A DNA stretch of 45,039 nucleotides from Ruminococcus flavefaciens (GCA_902762855.1 CACWPR010000007.1:1-45039), one strand, 5' to 3'. Shown: positions 8,485 to 19,500, counted from the first letter of the stretch. Program-made: numbers and translations. The notes: a model not told the origin generated them from the sequence alone.

Positions 8485-8503
8485 TTGGTTAACCTTGGTT
8501 AAC
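8485..8503 (+). repeat. Tandem repeat TTGGTTAAC x2
   Basis: TTGGTTAAC occurs at 8485-8493 and 8495-8503, a 10-base period equal to about one helical turn. Such phasing can mark a protein-binding site. Role unknown. Confidence 0.6.
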
Positions 8504-8583
8504 GCTCCGGCGGGAACTGTTCCGGGCTATACCTCTATTATAGCACTGTTTTAAAGATAATGCAAATAAATGTCCCTGACCTA

Positions 8584-8612
8584 TTGACAAATAAGCAGAA
8601 ATATGATATATT
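8584..8612 (+). promoter_or_regulatory. Sigma-A promoter of the metal ATPase gene
   Basis: TTGACA (8584-8589), 17-base spacer, TATATT (8607-8612). Confidence 0.85.
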
Positions 8613-8615
8613 AAA

Positions 8616-8637
8616 CATATGAACAAGTATTCATATG
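8616..8637 (+). promoter_or_regulatory. ArsR/SmtB-like metal-responsive operator
   Basis: CATATGAA-CAAGTA-TTCATATG has perfect 8-base arms. The ATATGAACA...TATTCATAT pattern resembles the imperfect 12-2-12 operators bound by SmtB/CadC-type repressors (family knowledge). It overlaps the predicted transcription start, four bases after the -10 box, so a bound repressor would block the ATPase gene. No ArsR-family gene lies in the window. Confidence 0.72.
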
Positions 8638-8651
8638 AAAGGACTGACCTT

Positions 8652-11063
8652 ATGGAAAAAGTGTTCAATATAAATAATCTTGACTGCGCTAACTGCGGCG
8701 CTAAAATAGAAGATGCTCTCAGCAAGCTGGAGGGCATCGAGTCTGCGGTGCTGAATTTCCCGATGAAAAAGCTGAAGGTCCATGGCGATATAAGTGAAGA
8801 AATGGTTCGCAGGATGCACGAGACTGCCCGAAAAATTGAGCCTGATGTGGAATTCATACCGGCGGAGGGGCATCACCATGAACATGAGCATCACCACGAG
8901 CATCATGACCATTGCTGTGACCATGAGCACGAGCATCATCACCACCATGATGCTGATGATGCAAAGGGAAAGGAGTTCACTATCTCCAACCTGGACTGTG
9001 CACACTGTGGCGGCAAGATAGAGGAAATGCTCAACAGTCTGGAAGGCATTGAATCGGCGGTGCTGAATTTTCCAATGAAGAAGTTCATAATTCGTGGAGA
9101 AGTTGATGACGCTCTGCTTGCACTTATGAATGAAAAAGCAAATGCCATTGAGCCGGGAGTTGTCATCGCTCCTGTATCTGAGAGAGTTCACAGCGAGTCT
9201 CACAGCCATGAAGAGGAGGAGAGTACAAGAAGTCAGCTCATACCTATTATAATAGGTATTGCTCTGCTGGCAGGAGCAGTTCTCACCGGCAAGCTCCTTG
9301 ATATTTTACCACTGACTATTGCGCTGTATTGTGCGTCCTATATCATACTTGGCTCAGGAGTACTCAGAGCTACATGGAAGAATATACGTGTGAAGAATTT
9401 CTTCGATGAAAACACTCTCATGACTGTTGCGACTATCGGAGCATTTGCACTCGGAGAATATGCCGAGGCTGTGGGGGTAATGCTGTTTTTCCGCATAGGC
9501 GAGCTCTTTGAGGACTTCGCCGTTGCAAGGAGCCACAAGGCTATAACTGCTGCTGCCGGACTTAAAGTCGAGGAAGCTGACGTGCTTATAGACGGTGAAT
9601 TCAGAAGAGTGCCCTCTGAGGAAATAAGCGCCGGGGACATTCTCCGAATAAAGGCCGGAGAGCGTATTGCTGCCGACGGCGTTGTTGAGACGGGAGAGTC
9701 AAGGATAGACACCTCGGCAGTAAACGGCGAGCCTGTCCCGGTAACTGTAAGAGCCGGTGACACTGTAATGTCAGGCTGTATAAACCTTTCCGATACGTTC
9801 ACTCTCAGAGCAACTGCCGCTGCTGATGACTCAATGATAGCAAAGATAGCAAGAGCTGTGGAGGATGCGTCTGCCGGAAAGCCTAAGATAGACCGTTTCA
9901 TCACACGTTTTGCAAAGATATACACACCTATCGTAATAGCTATCGCAGCACTTACGGCTGTGATACCTTCAATTATTACCGGAGACTGGAGCAAGTGGGT
10001 CTACTCCGCACTGACCTTCCTTGTAATAAGCTGTCCCTGTGCCCTTGTGCTCAGCGTCCCTCTTGCCTATTTCTCCGGAATCGGAGCTGCTTCTAAGCTG
10101 GGTATACTCTTCAAGGGAGGAGACTCTGTTGAGGCTCTTGGAAAGGTGAAAGCAATCGCTTTTGACAAGACTGGTACTCTTACGAACGGCAGCTTTGAAG
10201 TCACTGAGGTAACAGCCTTCGGAGATGCAAGTGAAAATGAGCTCCTCAGGTTCTGCGGAAGCTGTGAGCAGTCCTCCGCTCATCCGGTTGCGGAGAGCAT
10301 TGCAGAGTACTGCCGCCGTGAGAATGTCACATTTTATACACCTGAGAAAGTCAGCGAGCTGGCCGGCAGAGGAATGTCTGCGGAGCTATCAGGAAAGAAG
10401 GTCCTCTGCGGCAACGAGAGACTCATGTCTGAAAACGGTATAGAGCTCCCGGACTCCGCTCCGGCTGCTGGAAGTGTTGTTTACGTTGCTGTTGACGGCA
10501 GTCTGCTTGGCCGGATAGTGGTTTCAGACACTTTGAAAAAGACCTCTGCTGACGCTGCTGCAGCACTGAAAGCTATGGGAGTTCACACAGTAATGCTCAC
10601 CGGTGATAAGGCAGAAAATGCTGAAATTGTCGGCAGAGAACTCGGCCTGGATTCTGTAAAGGGCGGACTCATGCCCGAAGGAAAGTTGGATGAGATAGGC
10701 CGTATCCGTAAGGAGTACGGAGCGGTCATGTTCGTCGGAGACGGCATCAATGACGGTCCTGTTCTTGCAGGTGCTGACGTTGGCGGTGCCATGCAGTCAG
10801 GAGCTGACCTGGCTCTGGAGGCTGCCGACGCTGTGTTCATGAACTCCGAGCCTGAGGCAGTGGTCAAGGCAAAGCGCATAGCAGACAAGGCTCTGCGTAT
10901 ATCCTATGAGAACATCTTTTTCGCTCTGGCTATAAAGCTGGCAGTCCTGGTCCTGGGACTTGTCGGCCTGCCGAGTATGTGGTTCGCAGTTTTTGCTGAC
11001 TCCGGTACGGCAATGCTGCTGATACTCAATTCAATAAGGGTGCTCAATACTAAAAGGTATTGA
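8652..11063 (+). CDS. cadA: Zn/Cd/Pb-exporting P1B-type ATPase with two HMA domains
   Basis: 803 residues. Two heavy-metal-associated domains (DCANC at ~11-15, DCAHC at ~115-119) flank a His-rich linker at ~74-99 with about 17 His and a Cys pair. The ATPase core follows: an A-domain NGEP loop near 358, the transmembrane metal site CPC at 461-463, DKTGTLT at 505-511 with the phosphorylated Asp, the SAHP motif, and GDGINDGP. The last helices contain A-I-K and FADSG, matching the Lys and DxG residues of the divalent Zn/Cd/Pb group (P1B-2), not the copper group. The ATG at 8652 has AAAGGA eight bases upstream; an in-frame ATG at 8619 lies inside the operator at the expected transcript start. It should export toxic divalent metal from the cytoplasm. 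Confidence 0.93.
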   Translation: MEKVFNINNLDCANCGAKIEDALSKLEGIESAVLNFPMKKLKVHGDISEEMVRRMHETARKIEPDVEFIPAEGHHHEHEHHHEHHDHCCDHEHEHHHHHDADDAKGKEFTISNLDCAHCGGKIEEMLNSLEGIESAVLNFPMKKFIIRGEVDDALLALMNEKANAIEPGVVIAPVSERVHSESHSHEEEESTRSQLIPIIIGIALLAGAVLTGKLLDILPLTIALYCASYIILGSGVLRATWKNIRVKNFFDENTLMTVATIGAFALGEYAEAVGVMLFFRIGELFEDFAVARSHKAITAAAGLKVEEADVLIDGEFRRVPSEEISAGDILRIKAGERIAADGVVETGESRIDTSAVNGEPVPVTVRAGDTVMSGCINLSDTFTLRATAAADDSMIAKIARAVEDASAGKPKIDRFITRFAKIYTPIVIAIAALTAVIPSIITGDWSKWVYSALTFLVISCPCALVLSVPLAYFSGIGAASKLGILFKGGDSVEALGKVKAIAFDKTGTLTNGSFEVTEVTAFGDASENELLRFCGSCEQSSAHPVAESIAEYCRRENVTFYTPEKVSELAGRGMSAELSGKKVLCGNERLMSENGIELPDSAPAAGSVVYVAVDGSLLGRIVVSDTLKKTSADAAAALKAMGVHTVMLTGDKAENAEIVGRELGLDSVKGGLMPEGKLDEIGRIRKEYGAVMFVGDGINDGPVLAGADVGGAMQSGADLALEAADAVFMNSEPEAVVKAKRIADKALRISYENIFFALAIKLAVLVLGLVGLPSMWFAVFADSGTAMLLILNSIRVLNTKRY

Positions 11064-11067
11064 TGCT

Positions 11068-11099
11068 GAGGGCCGCCTTTTGGCGGCTCTTGATTTTTA
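11068..11099 (+). terminator. Terminator after the metal ATPase gene
   Basis: GCCGCC-TTTT-GGCGGC core stem extended by a few weaker pairs, then TTGATTTTTAT. It begins four bases after the stop. Confidence 0.72.
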
Positions 11100-11149
11100 T
11101 GTCGATTGGTGTATTATTAGCATATCATTATTTATACGGAGGTTTCGTT

Positions 11150-11785
11150 ATGGCAAGTGATGAAGTAAAAAACACTAATCAAAAGCAGGAGGATAAAAAG
11201 AAAATATTGACCTCGCCGGCAAAATATTTTTTTGGGGGATTCATTGTATGTATTTTGATATGGGGTGGTCTGCTTGCAGCTTACTGTCATTTTCATGGCT
11301 CTAAATGCCATTATGTTGAACAGGGAGCAGTTGTTGCAATTGCAGTTTTAGGCGCCTGTGTTTCGCTGTATACAGCAGCTAAGCAGGAAGAAAATGTCGA
11401 TAAATGGAATCAGAAGAAAATAGACGCTGATTTAAAGGCTAAGGCGAGGATTGAGTGGATACAAGAGGTAAGGAAAGCTACCAGTAGCTTTATTACTGCT
11501 TGTTATTGCTTGGTGCGAATGGAAGAAAGTTTAGAAAAAGAAGCTAATAAATATGAAATGAAAAAAATCTTTTCTAATATCCAAGAAACTGGTTTGCTGT
11601 TAATTCTGTATTTTGGACCGGACAAATCAGGCGAAAATGAGGAAATAACAAAAGAAATTAATACCATTTTAAGGAGAATTGAAAAGTTTATAAGCGAAAC
11701 AATTGATGATTTAAAAATGTTAAGCGGAACTATACGTTCATATTTGAAAAATGAATGGGACAGAGCTAAGAACAATAAAGACTGA
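11150..11785 (+). CDS. Two-TM protein with helical cytoplasmic domain, function unknown
   Basis: 211 residues. A charged N-terminus precedes two membrane helices (YFFGGFIVCILIWGGLLAAY and VVAIAVLGACVSLYTAAK). Then comes a mostly helical soluble part starting KARIEWIQEVRKATSSFI, a motif I have seen in many uncharacterised bacterial proteins. The layout, two helices then a helical domain, recalls SLATT-type effectors, but I cannot assign it to that family. The ATG at 11150 has GGAGG six bases upstream; an in-frame ATG at 11060 overlaps the ATPase stop and is part of the terminator region. The gene is visibly more AT-rich than its neighbours and stands alone between two terminators, which suggests recent acquisition. 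Confidence 0.7.
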   Translation: MASDEVKNTNQKQEDKKKILTSPAKYFFGGFIVCILIWGGLLAAYCHFHGSKCHYVEQGAVVAIAVLGACVSLYTAAKQEENVDKWNQKKIDADLKAKARIEWIQEVRKATSSFITACYCLVRMEESLEKEANKYEMKKIFSNIQETGLLLILYFGPDKSGENEEITKEINTILRRIEKFISETIDDLKMLSGTIRSYLKNEWDRAKNNKD

Positions 11786-11789
11786 ATGA

Positions 11790-11819
11790 AAGAACAGCTT
11801 TGGAAAGGGCTGTTCTTTT
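11790..11819 (+). terminator. Terminator after the two-TM gene
   Basis: AAGAACAGC ... GCTGTTCTT stem with a 10-base loop, running into TTTTC. Confidence 0.85.
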
Positions 11820-11848
11820 CATATATCACCCTTTTTTGAACGCAGGTA

Positions 11849-11877
11849 TTGACAAACCCTGCCATTTGATGTACAAT
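11849..11877 (+). promoter_or_regulatory. Sigma-A promoter of secA
   Basis: TTGACA (11849-11854), 17-base spacer, TACAAT (11872-11877). Confidence 0.88.
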
Positions 11878-11954
11878 ATATTATATGTATTTATATCCGC
11901 AGGCAGGAAATGCGGAGCATGAAAAAACAAATGATAAAGGCGGTAAGTAAACAA

Positions 11955-14708
<2,754 letters not shown>

Positions 14709-14710
14709 TG

Positions 14711-14737
14711 AAAAGGGCGGATGTATTCCGCCCTTTT
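14711..14737 (+). terminator. Terminator after secA
   Basis: AAAAGGGCGG - ATGTATT - CCGCCCTTTT, a perfect 10-bp stem ending in a T run, two bases after the stop. Confidence 0.93.
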
Positions 14738-14828
14738 TAAAAACAATCGGAAAGGACTGGCAGCTTTGAAAGCAGCTCCGGAAATGAAGAACTGGCAACA
14801 GCGTAAGGATACATGACTGAGGGATTTT

Positions 14829-15977
14829 ATGAAAAAATTAGCGATCATCATTTTAAGCGCCGGATTGCTTGCAGGCTGCTCCGATAAGCAGAGCACCATA
14901 GAGTCAGAGATGCCGGTCACTGCTGAGGAAACTACAGCAGAAATTACAGAGCCTGTAAGTGAACCGGTCAAGGTCAACGGACTTACAGTTCTTATGAATG
15001 GAAATTCCATGGATATAATGAACGGCGGCATCCATGTTCAGACCATTGAGCTTGCAGAGGAGATATATCCGCCGGAATATAAGGATATAAACTCCGACGG
15101 CTATGAGGACATATTTATCCGTTCGGGATTCTCGGATGAAATGAATGCCGGAATATATTATATATACGACAGCGATGAGGGAAAGTTCGTCTTTTCGGAT
15201 GCTCTGAGCAACCTGTGGCTCCTGTCTCCGGAGGATGACCCTGTGAACGCTGAAATGCTGGGAGTAAAGGCCGGGGAGATGTTTAAGTATGACGGATATT
15301 CCTATGCTGAGATTTTTGAATGGGAGGGCCCTCGTCTGATACGCTCCGGACGCATACTCAGGGATACTGAAACAGGGGAGCTCACTCAGCTCTACAGGCG
15401 AGGGACTTATAATGTCACAGGAGAGATAGTCCCGGCGGAGGGACTGAATGAGACTGACGGGCTGAGTATTATATTCGCTCCTGAGGCTGTTTACATAAAG
15501 GATGCTTCCGCAGAAAATACATTTGTCACCATAGAAGGTGACTTCTCTGCCGGTAAGTGTATAACTATATGTGATTATAATTTTGATATGAATGATGATT
15601 TTGCCATTGAGATGCAGGATGAGAATGGCCTGACAAGAGATGCGGTGTATTTCCTCTATGATCCGGAGACAAGGACATTCCGGGAGAGCGGTGAACTGAA
15701 TAGCATAGGTGCAAGGCTCAGCGCAGACCCTTTGAAGAAAACTCTTTCAAACTGGGTCATGACTCCTTATGCGGACAGTATGTACGGGTATGTTGATATA
15801 TATACCTGGGATGAAGGCAAGCTGAAGCTCAAAGAGCATGGACTCATCCAGAATACATATTTAGGGGGAATGGGATACGATGTTAAATTCACTGACAGCG
15901 GGACAGGTAAAGTCCTGCGGACAGAGCACTATGACGAGCTGCCGCTGGAATACGAATTTACTGTTCAGGAATGGTGA
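14829..15977 (+). CDS. Lipoprotein with FG-GAP-like motifs
   Basis: 382 residues. The N-terminus is a lipoprotein signal peptide with lipobox L-A-G-C (Cys17). A Thr/Glu-rich linker (~20-47) follows, then an outer domain with two calcium-loop-like elements: D-I-N-S-D-G-Y-E-D at ~86-94, and C-D-Y-N-F-D-M-N-D-D at ~250. Each is followed by a strand pattern such as GIYYIYDSDEGKFVFS or AVYFLYDPETRTFRES. This resembles VCBS/FG-GAP repeats. The same D-x-N-x-D-G element is present in the sigma partner encoded at 1821-3161. GAGGG lies seven bases before ATG. It is likely anchored on the outer membrane face; function unknown. Confidence 0.72.
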   Translation: MKKLAIIILSAGLLAGCSDKQSTIESEMPVTAEETTAEITEPVSEPVKVNGLTVLMNGNSMDIMNGGIHVQTIELAEEIYPPEYKDINSDGYEDIFIRSGFSDEMNAGIYYIYDSDEGKFVFSDALSNLWLLSPEDDPVNAEMLGVKAGEMFKYDGYSYAEIFEWEGPRLIRSGRILRDTETGELTQLYRRGTYNVTGEIVPAEGLNETDGLSIIFAPEAVYIKDASAENTFVTIEGDFSAGKCITICDYNFDMNDDFAIEMQDENGLTRDAVYFLYDPETRTFRESGELNSIGARLSADPLKKTLSNWVMTPYADSMYGYVDIYTWDEGKLKLKEHGLIQNTYLGGMGYDVKFTDSGTGKVLRTEHYDELPLEYEFTVQEW

Positions 15978-16043
15978 ATGAGACTGGTGCTTGATGTGTT
16001 CAGGAAACCGGATATCTGAAGAAAAATGATAAGGAGCTGAAAA

Positions 16044-16811
16044 ATGAGCGGATACAGTGCATTTGCCCGGTATTACGACCAGCTTACGGCAAATATCGAC
16101 TATAAAAAGCGTGGAGAATATTTCCACAGTATCATACAGAAATTCAAGACCACAAAGGACAATATCCTCCTGGACCTTGCCTGCGGTACAGGGAGCATCT
16201 CCGAGGTAATGGCGGGGCTGGGGTACGACGTTATCGGAGTTGACAACTCCGACGAGATGCTTGGAATGGCAATAGAGAAAAAGTTCGACAGCGGACTGAA
16301 TATCCAGTATCTCTGTCAGGATATGAGAAAGCTGGATATGTTCGGCACAATTGATATTACCATATGTGCTCTTGACAGCATCAATCACCTTGCGAGCCTT
16401 AATGACGTGCGAAAGGTCTTTGAGAATGTGGCATTTTTCTCTGAGCTTGGGGGACTGTTCATCTTCGATGTGAATACCCTCTACAAGCACAGAAAAGTGC
16501 TTGCAGACAACACTTTCACCTATGAGACTGACGATGTGTACTGCGTCTGGGAGAATACCCTGAACAGGGAGACTGACGAGGTAAAAATGAACCTTGAATT
16601 TTTCGAGCGTGAGGAGAACGGTCTCTGGTCAAGAAGCTCCGACAGCTTCAGCGAGAAGGCCTACAGTGAGAAGGACATCGAGGAACTGCTTTCTCAGAGC
16701 GGATTTGAGCTTCTTGGAAAGTACGGCGATGATACCTTCGACCTGCCGGGAGAGGACTGCCAGAGGATAGTGTATGCAGCAAGGTGCATCAGAAACGGTC
16801 AGACTATATGA
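16044..16811 (+). CDS. Class I SAM-dependent methyltransferase
   Basis: 255 residues. The SAM-binding motif I is LLDLACGTGSISE at ~42-54, followed by the acidic strand end VIGVDNSDEML at ~63-73. Motif IV-like D-I-T-I-C-A-L-D-S-I-N-H-L lies near 110. The opening YSAFARYYDQLTANIDY is typical of small YodH/Methyltransf_25-type enzymes of Firmicutes. AAGGAG lies eight bases before ATG. The acceptor cannot be read from the sequence. It lies 66 bases after the lipoprotein gene and about 106 bases before hslO with no clear terminator on either side, so cotranscription with hslO-hflX is possible. Confidence 0.88.
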   Translation: MSGYSAFARYYDQLTANIDYKKRGEYFHSIIQKFKTTKDNILLDLACGTGSISEVMAGLGYDVIGVDNSDEMLGMAIEKKFDSGLNIQYLCQDMRKLDMFGTIDITICALDSINHLASLNDVRKVFENVAFFSELGGLFIFDVNTLYKHRKVLADNTFTYETDDVYCVWENTLNRETDEVKMNLEFFEREENGLWSRSSDSFSEKAYSEKDIEELLSQSGFELLGKYGDDTFDLPGEDCQRIVYAARCIRNGQTI

Positions 16812-16917
16812 AAACCGGAACAACTGCTCCGCTTTGGCGGATAGCAGCGGACCATTCTGGGAATGCAGCAAGAAAAGCCGATAAATGAGATAATAATTGG
16901 TTGAAAGGATAATAAAA

Positions 16918-17790
16918 ATGGGAAAATTATACAGAGCGATTTCTGCCGACGGTTCGGCATTTGCTGAGGTGCTTGACGCTAAGGACATAGTATCGGAGAT
17001 AGAGCGCATCCATAAGACCTCAGCAGTCATAACAGCAGGTCTTGGACGTCTTACGATAGCTGCGTCCTTAATGGGATATATGCTCAAAGGCGAGGACGAT
17101 AATATAACTCTCCGTGTGGACGGCGGAGGACCTGCCGGTATGCTTACTGCTGTTGCAGACAGCCGTGGAAACGTCAAGAGCTGCGTGGTAAATCCTGTGG
17201 TTGAGATACCTCTCAACGCTCAGGGCAAGCTGGATGTAGGCGGTGCAGTTGGTACCGACGGTACACTTTCTGTAGTCAAGGACCTTGGACTCAAAGAGCC
17301 GTATGTTGGCGTTATTCCGCTGGTATCCGGAGAGATAGCTGAGGATATAGCCAGCTACTACGCTACAAGTGAGCAGATACCCACTGTGTGCAGCCTTGGA
17401 GTGCTTGTTAACCCTGACCTGACTGTAAGGGCCGCAGGCGGTTTCCTTGTACAGCTCCTGCCCTTTGCAGACGAGAAGTGCATTGACATCATCGAGAAAA
17501 ATATAGCAAACATCAGACCTGTTTCGGCTATGCTTGACGAGGGGATAACTCCCGAAGATATAGCAGGTATGCTCCTTGAAGGCCTGGAGCCTAACGAGCT
17601 GGACACAGCGTCACCTACATATAAATGCGATTGCAGCCGTGAGCGTACAGAGCGTGTGCTCATAAGCATTGGAAAGGACGAGCTCAGGTCTATTGCCGCA
17701 GAGGGGAAGGATACATCAGTATGCTGCCATTTCTGCGGAAAGGAGTACGTGTTCACTCCACAGGAAATAGAGAGCCTTATCACGGAATAA
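16918..17790 (+). CDS. hslO: Redox-regulated chaperone Hsp33
   Basis: 290 residues. The core has LYRAISADGS, TSAVITAGLGRLTIAAS and RVDGGGPAGMLTAVAD, all typical of Hsp33. The C-terminal redox switch has CDC (237, 239) and CHFC (270, 273), the CxC...CxxC zinc site that releases zinc and activates the chaperone on oxidation. An extra Cys at 269 lies next to it. The ATG at 16918 has GAAAGGA eight bases upstream; a TTG seven codons upstream is in frame but lacks a site. The next gene, hflX, follows after 10 bases, so the two form an operon. In an anaerobe this likely protects proteins during oxygen exposure. Confidence 0.97.
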   Translation: MGKLYRAISADGSAFAEVLDAKDIVSEIERIHKTSAVITAGLGRLTIAASLMGYMLKGEDDNITLRVDGGGPAGMLTAVADSRGNVKSCVVNPVVEIPLNAQGKLDVGGAVGTDGTLSVVKDLGLKEPYVGVIPLVSGEIAEDIASYYATSEQIPTVCSLGVLVNPDLTVRAAGGFLVQLLPFADEKCIDIIEKNIANIRPVSAMLDEGITPEDIAGMLLEGLEPNELDTASPTYKCDCSRERTERVLISIGKDELRSIAAEGKDTSVCCHFCGKEYVFTPQEIESLITE

Positions 17791-17800
17791 CGGAGGAGCT

Positions 17801-19048
17801 ATGTACGAAAACAAAACTGATGAACTGCCGGTAAGAGCGGTCCTGGCTTGTGTGGACACAGGAGAATTTGATGCTGAGGCTTCTATAAGAGAGCTGGAGG
17901 AGCTTGCCTCCACAGCCGGAGCTGAGGTAGTGGGTACTGCCATACAGCGCAAAGCGGCCTTTGACCCTGCTACCTGCATGGGTGCCGGCAGATTGGAAGA
18001 GCTCCGGGAGCAGCTTGAACCTTTAGGAGCAGAGCTGGTCATTTTCGACCATGAGCTCACAGGTATACAGGTCCGCAATATCGAGGACATTCTGGAGGTA
18101 AGAGTCATTGACCGTACCACCCTTATCCTTGACATTTTCGCACAGCGGGCACGTACAAAAGAGGGAAAGCTCCAGGTCGAGCTGGCACAGCAGAAGTACC
18201 GTCTGCCAAGGCTCACAGGTATGGGTACAGCACTTTCAAGGCTGGGCGGAGGTATTGGTACAAGGGGCCCCGGAGAGACTAAGCTGGAAACTGACAAGCG
18301 CCACATCCGCCGGAGGATAGCGGCTCTGGAGGAGGAGCTCCGTGAGCTTAAAAAGCATCGTGAGTTCTCACGTTCAAGGCGAAAGAAGGACGGAGTGCTC
18401 TGTGCAGCCATAGTCGGATATACAAATGTGGGAAAGTCCACTCTGCTGAACGCACTCACAGACGCAGGAGTCCTTGCAGAGAACAAGCTGTTTGCCACAC
18501 TTGACACAACTTCACGTTCTATAGAGCTTCCCGACGGCAGGAGCGTTCTGCTCATTGATACCGTAGGCCTTATCAGCCGGCTGCCGCATGACCTTGTTGA
18601 AGCGTTCAAGTCAACTTTAGAAGAGGCCGCTGCTGCGGATGTCATTCTGAACGTCCAGGACCTTTCGTCGCCGGAGCGTGAAAAGCAGGCCGAGGTAACG
18701 GCAAAGCTCCTGGGAGAGCTGGGATGCGGCGATATACCGAGGATAGACGTAATGAATAAGAGCGATGCCGCTCCTGACAGGGACATTGTGTTCGAGGACG
18801 GCCACACGGTACTCATCAGCGCAAAAGAGCAGACCGGATTTGACCGCCTGCTTGAGCTTATCTCGGCAAACCTTCCTGAGACTGCCCGGAGGATGACGCT
18901 TCTTGTACCATATGACAAGACAGGTCTCATAGGGCGGATAAGGACCGAAGGAAAGGTGTTTTCCGAGGAATATACCGCTGACGGCACTCTCATAGACGCT
19001 CTTGTGGACATAAAGCTGCTGAAAGAGGCAGAGAATTACAGACAATAA
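17801..19048 (+). CDS. hflX: Ribosome-splitting GTPase HflX
   Basis: 415 residues. The N-terminal HflX domain includes DPATCMGAGRLEELRE and DRTTLILDIFAQRA, followed by SRLGGGIGTRGPGETKLE and a helical bridge. The G domain has G1 GYTNVGKS (~206-213), G3 DTVG (~253-256) and G4 NKSD (~319-322). HflX binds the 50S subunit and rescues stalled or stressed ribosomes (family knowledge). GGAGG lies six bases before ATG and 10 bases separate it from hslO. Pairing Hsp33 with HflX suggests a stress-response operon. A terminator follows at once. Confidence 0.97.
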   Translation: MYENKTDELPVRAVLACVDTGEFDAEASIRELEELASTAGAEVVGTAIQRKAAFDPATCMGAGRLEELREQLEPLGAELVIFDHELTGIQVRNIEDILEVRVIDRTTLILDIFAQRARTKEGKLQVELAQQKYRLPRLTGMGTALSRLGGGIGTRGPGETKLETDKRHIRRRIAALEEELRELKKHREFSRSRRKKDGVLCAAIVGYTNVGKSTLLNALTDAGVLAENKLFATLDTTSRSIELPDGRSVLLIDTVGLISRLPHDLVEAFKSTLEEAAAADVILNVQDLSSPEREKQAEVTAKLLGELGCGDIPRIDVMNKSDAAPDRDIVFEDGHTVLISAKEQTGFDRLLELISANLPETARRMTLLVPYDKTGLIGRIRTEGKVFSEEYTADGTLIDALVDIKLLKEAENYRQ

Positions 19049-19052
19049 ATGG

Positions 19053-19078
19053 CAGCCGGCATCAGCCGGCTGTTTTTT
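19053..19078 (+). terminator. Terminator after hslO-hflX
   Basis: CAGCCGGC-ATCA-GCCGGCTG, a perfect 8-bp stem followed by six T. Confidence 0.95.
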
Positions 19079-19463
19079 GCTGTGTCAAAAAATGGCTGAC
19101 CATAAATTGCGTTCCGTGTTTTGGACTTTAAAATTGGATATTTGGCGGTAAACAGGCCGAAAACAGTACACAATTCTCAAATGTCACCCGGATATTGCTT
19201 CAAATTTGTCTAAAATTGAGTAGAAAAAATACAGTTTAGGTGGACATTTTGCGGGAATGGGCTGAAAAGACAATGCTTTGCCTTGAAAGCAATATTGTTT
19301 AAAAATCAAGGCAATATCGTCATTGAAGTATCACACGCAGCATAAAAGTGATAGAAAAAATCACCATTTATCCGTGCTTTGCGATATTGACTAAAAATTA
19401 ACAGCATATTAATGAATAATTAGCAAAAAATGATTGGTTAATTTTTTGTTAGCAAAAAATGAC
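19079..19463 (+). other. Long AT-rich region upstream of the xylanase promoter
   Basis: About 385 bases without a plausible gene on either strand. It is AT-rich with runs of A and T and has a CCTTG...CAAGG inverted pair around 19280-19312 plus a repeated GCAATAT. A 14-base direct repeat ends just before the -35 box. Regulator binding sites are likely here, but none can be named. Confidence 0.6.
19420..19462 (+). repeat. 14-base direct repeat abutting the xylanase promoter
   Basis: TTAGCAAAAAATGA occurs at 19420-19433 and again at 19449-19462, 29 bases apart. The second copy ends one base before the -35 hexamer. The placement is that of an activator site or an A-tract UP element. Confidence 0.75.
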
Positions 19464-19492
19464 TTGAATTGTTCACGAAAATGTAATAAAAT
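19464..19492 (+). promoter_or_regulatory. Probable promoter of the xylanase gene
   Basis: TTGAAT (19464-19469), 17-base spacer, TAAAAT (19487-19492). It implies a leader of about 130 bases. Confidence 0.65.
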
Positions 19493-19500
19493 AACCATAG

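Larger units (their letters stand above)
8307..8651 (+). other. Divergent intergenic region between sigma gene and metal ATPase gene
   Basis: A 345-base AT-rich region without a gene. On the minus side it is the leader of the sigma gene and holds a GC-rich imperfect hairpin (8340-8363). The middle has a tandem 9-base repeat (8485-8503) and a GGAAC-T-GTTCC inverted repeat (8513-8523). On the plus side it contains the ATPase promoter (8584-8612) and operator (8616-8637). Confidence 0.8.

Noticed and set aside
8619-8651. Upstream ATG for the metal ATPase
   Set aside because: It lies inside the operator and at the predicted transcript start, with no ribosome site. The ATG at 8652 has AAAGGA at good spacing.
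17716-19011. Long open frame on the minus strand (431 codons) across hflX
   Set aside because: It is antisense to hflX, which has clear GTPase motifs. The translation is Ser/Arg/Pro-rich and has no domain or ribosome site; it is a mirror of codon bias.
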